NCBI RefSeq assembly: GCF_027019125.1
Contig: NZ_JALUXE010000002.1
Span: forward strand, 62,001-126,000
Length of the DNA: 64,000 bases
Direction of reading: 5' to 3'
From: Roseovarius sp.
GTDB lineage: Bacteria > Pseudomonadota > Alphaproteobacteria > Rhodobacterales > Rhodobacteraceae
Shown here piece after piece: positions 63,536 through 64,000 of this stretch. The notes under the pieces are model-generated. The model was not told the origin of the DNA and did not search any database. It worked only from the letters and a program-made list of their open reading frames with translations. The position numbers were made by a program, and so were the translations under genes. Every line of letters begins with the position of its first letter. The first letter of the stretch is position 1.

Positions 63536-64000
63536 CCGCCGATATAGCGCCGCGTATAGCGCGCCCCCAGTGAGGTCAGGATTTCATAGCCGATGGTGCC
63601 TGCGTTATCGGCCAGCGTGTCGATGGTCTGATGCGGCCCCAAGAGGTGCAGGTTGGCGGGATCGTGGCCGAGGTCGGTGATGTCGACGCAGATCAGGTCC
63701 ATCGAGATGCGGCCCGCGATGGGGCAGGGGGTGTCCCCCGCCCAAAGGCTGGTCTTTGGCCCCATGGCGCGCAGGATGCCATCGGCATAGCCCGCCGCAA
63801 CGGTGGCGATGCGGGTGTCACGCGCGGCGGTGAAGCTGTTGGCGTAGCCCACGGTTTCACCGGGCACGAGATCGCGGCACTGGATCACGGGAATATCGAG
63901 GGTGACGACGGGCTGTGCCCCGTCAAAGGGGCGTCCACCATAAACGCCGATGCCGGGGCGGGCGAGGTCGAAGTGATAGGCCGGATCAAGCAGGATGCCG
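63532..64000 (-). CDS. alr: Alanine racemase, C-terminal part
   Basis: The frame is open to the window edge, so only the last 155 codons are present. The visible part has the domain-2 motif [15 protein letters not shown], then [28 protein letters not shown]. The conserved [12 protein letters not shown] and [21 protein letters not shown] stretches close the protein. The catalytic tyrosine of domain 2 is in the GYANSF-type segment. It makes D-alanine for peptidoglycan. It overlaps mlaE by four bases. Confidence 0.94.
   Translation of the reverse strand, partial: GILLDPAYHFDLARPGIGVYGGRPFDGAQPVVTLDIPVIQCRDLVPGETVGYANSFTAARDTRIATVAAGYADGILRAMGPKTSLWAGDTPCPIAGRISMDLICVDITDLGHDPANLHLLGPHQTIDTLADNAGTIGYEILTSLGARYTRRYIGG

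Overview
The window is GC-rich chromosomal DNA of an alphaproteobacterium, almost certainly of the Rhodobacterales (Roseobacter/Rhodobacter group). The evidence is gene content: a nuo operon interleaved with the small accessory genes seen in that group, a fused ispDF, a dusB-ntrB-ntrC-ntrY-ntrX operon whose NtrC lacks the GAFTGA loop, an IscR with a single cysteine heading an iscS-sufB-C-D-S operon, and paired FAD/GcvT-type methylamine dehydrogenases. No rRNA, CRISPR array, insertion sequence or prophage was seen. One tRNA gene (Arg, CCG) is present. No stretch longer than 300 bases lacks a gene.

Layout. 1-10797 (+) is the 3' part of the complex I operon: a DUF5333 remnant, nuoG, a lipoprotein, nuoH, nuoI, a carboxymuconolactone-decarboxylase-like gene, nuoJ, an unlisted 44-codon ORF, and nuoK-L-M-N. 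It ends at a bidirectional terminator. 10852-13450 (-) carries two periplasmic thioredoxin-fold proteins and an M48 protease. 13513-18468 (+) holds an aminotransferase, a 41-codon ORF and the envelope trio bamA-skp-fabZ. 18478-24109 has a DUF2059 protein, an orphan ABC ATPase, pyrG, secG, purA and a DUF2842 protein.

24184-29825 has two divergent, paralogous 800-residue dehydrogenases flanking an AT-rich leader and a small six-cysteine protein. 29833-30760 (-) is an alpha/beta hydrolase plus a small helical protein. 30821-39028 (+) is the Fe-S cluster operon iscR-iscS-sufB-x-sufC-sufD-y-z-sufS, followed by tRNA-Arg. 39161-42340 carries hpt, a COQ10/RatA-type protein, a cinA C-terminal domain gene, pgpA and ispDF. 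42502-49722 (+) is the nitrogen regulation operon. 49918-52175 (+) is a sulfur module: periplasmic rhodanese, YeeE/YedE-type transporter and a 57-residue membrane protein.

52188-54891 (-) is surE-pcm-nlpD. It is followed by an SDR gene, bioY, a PilP/GspC-like small protein, then (-) radA-cvpA-DMT transporter-purF, and finally (-) alr-mlaE-[foreign ORF]-mlaF-pqiA.

Most genes are housekeeping: respiration, Fe-S assembly, outer-membrane assembly and lipid transport, nucleotide synthesis and nitrogen control. The less ordinary signals are these. (1) A low-GC gene sits between mlaE and mlaF, flanked by a 6-bp direct repeat at the place where an mlaE/mlaF overlap would be. (2) The IscR-type palindrome at the suf promoter recurs inside iscS in a 30% GC patch. 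(3) A six-cysteine protein with a strong ribosome-binding site lies in an AT-rich gap between dehydrogenase paralogues. (4) An ATTC-N8-GAAT site resembling the SqrR operator precedes the rhodanese/YeeE genes. Several short genes (44, 41 and 57 residues) are reported in addition to the obvious ones.
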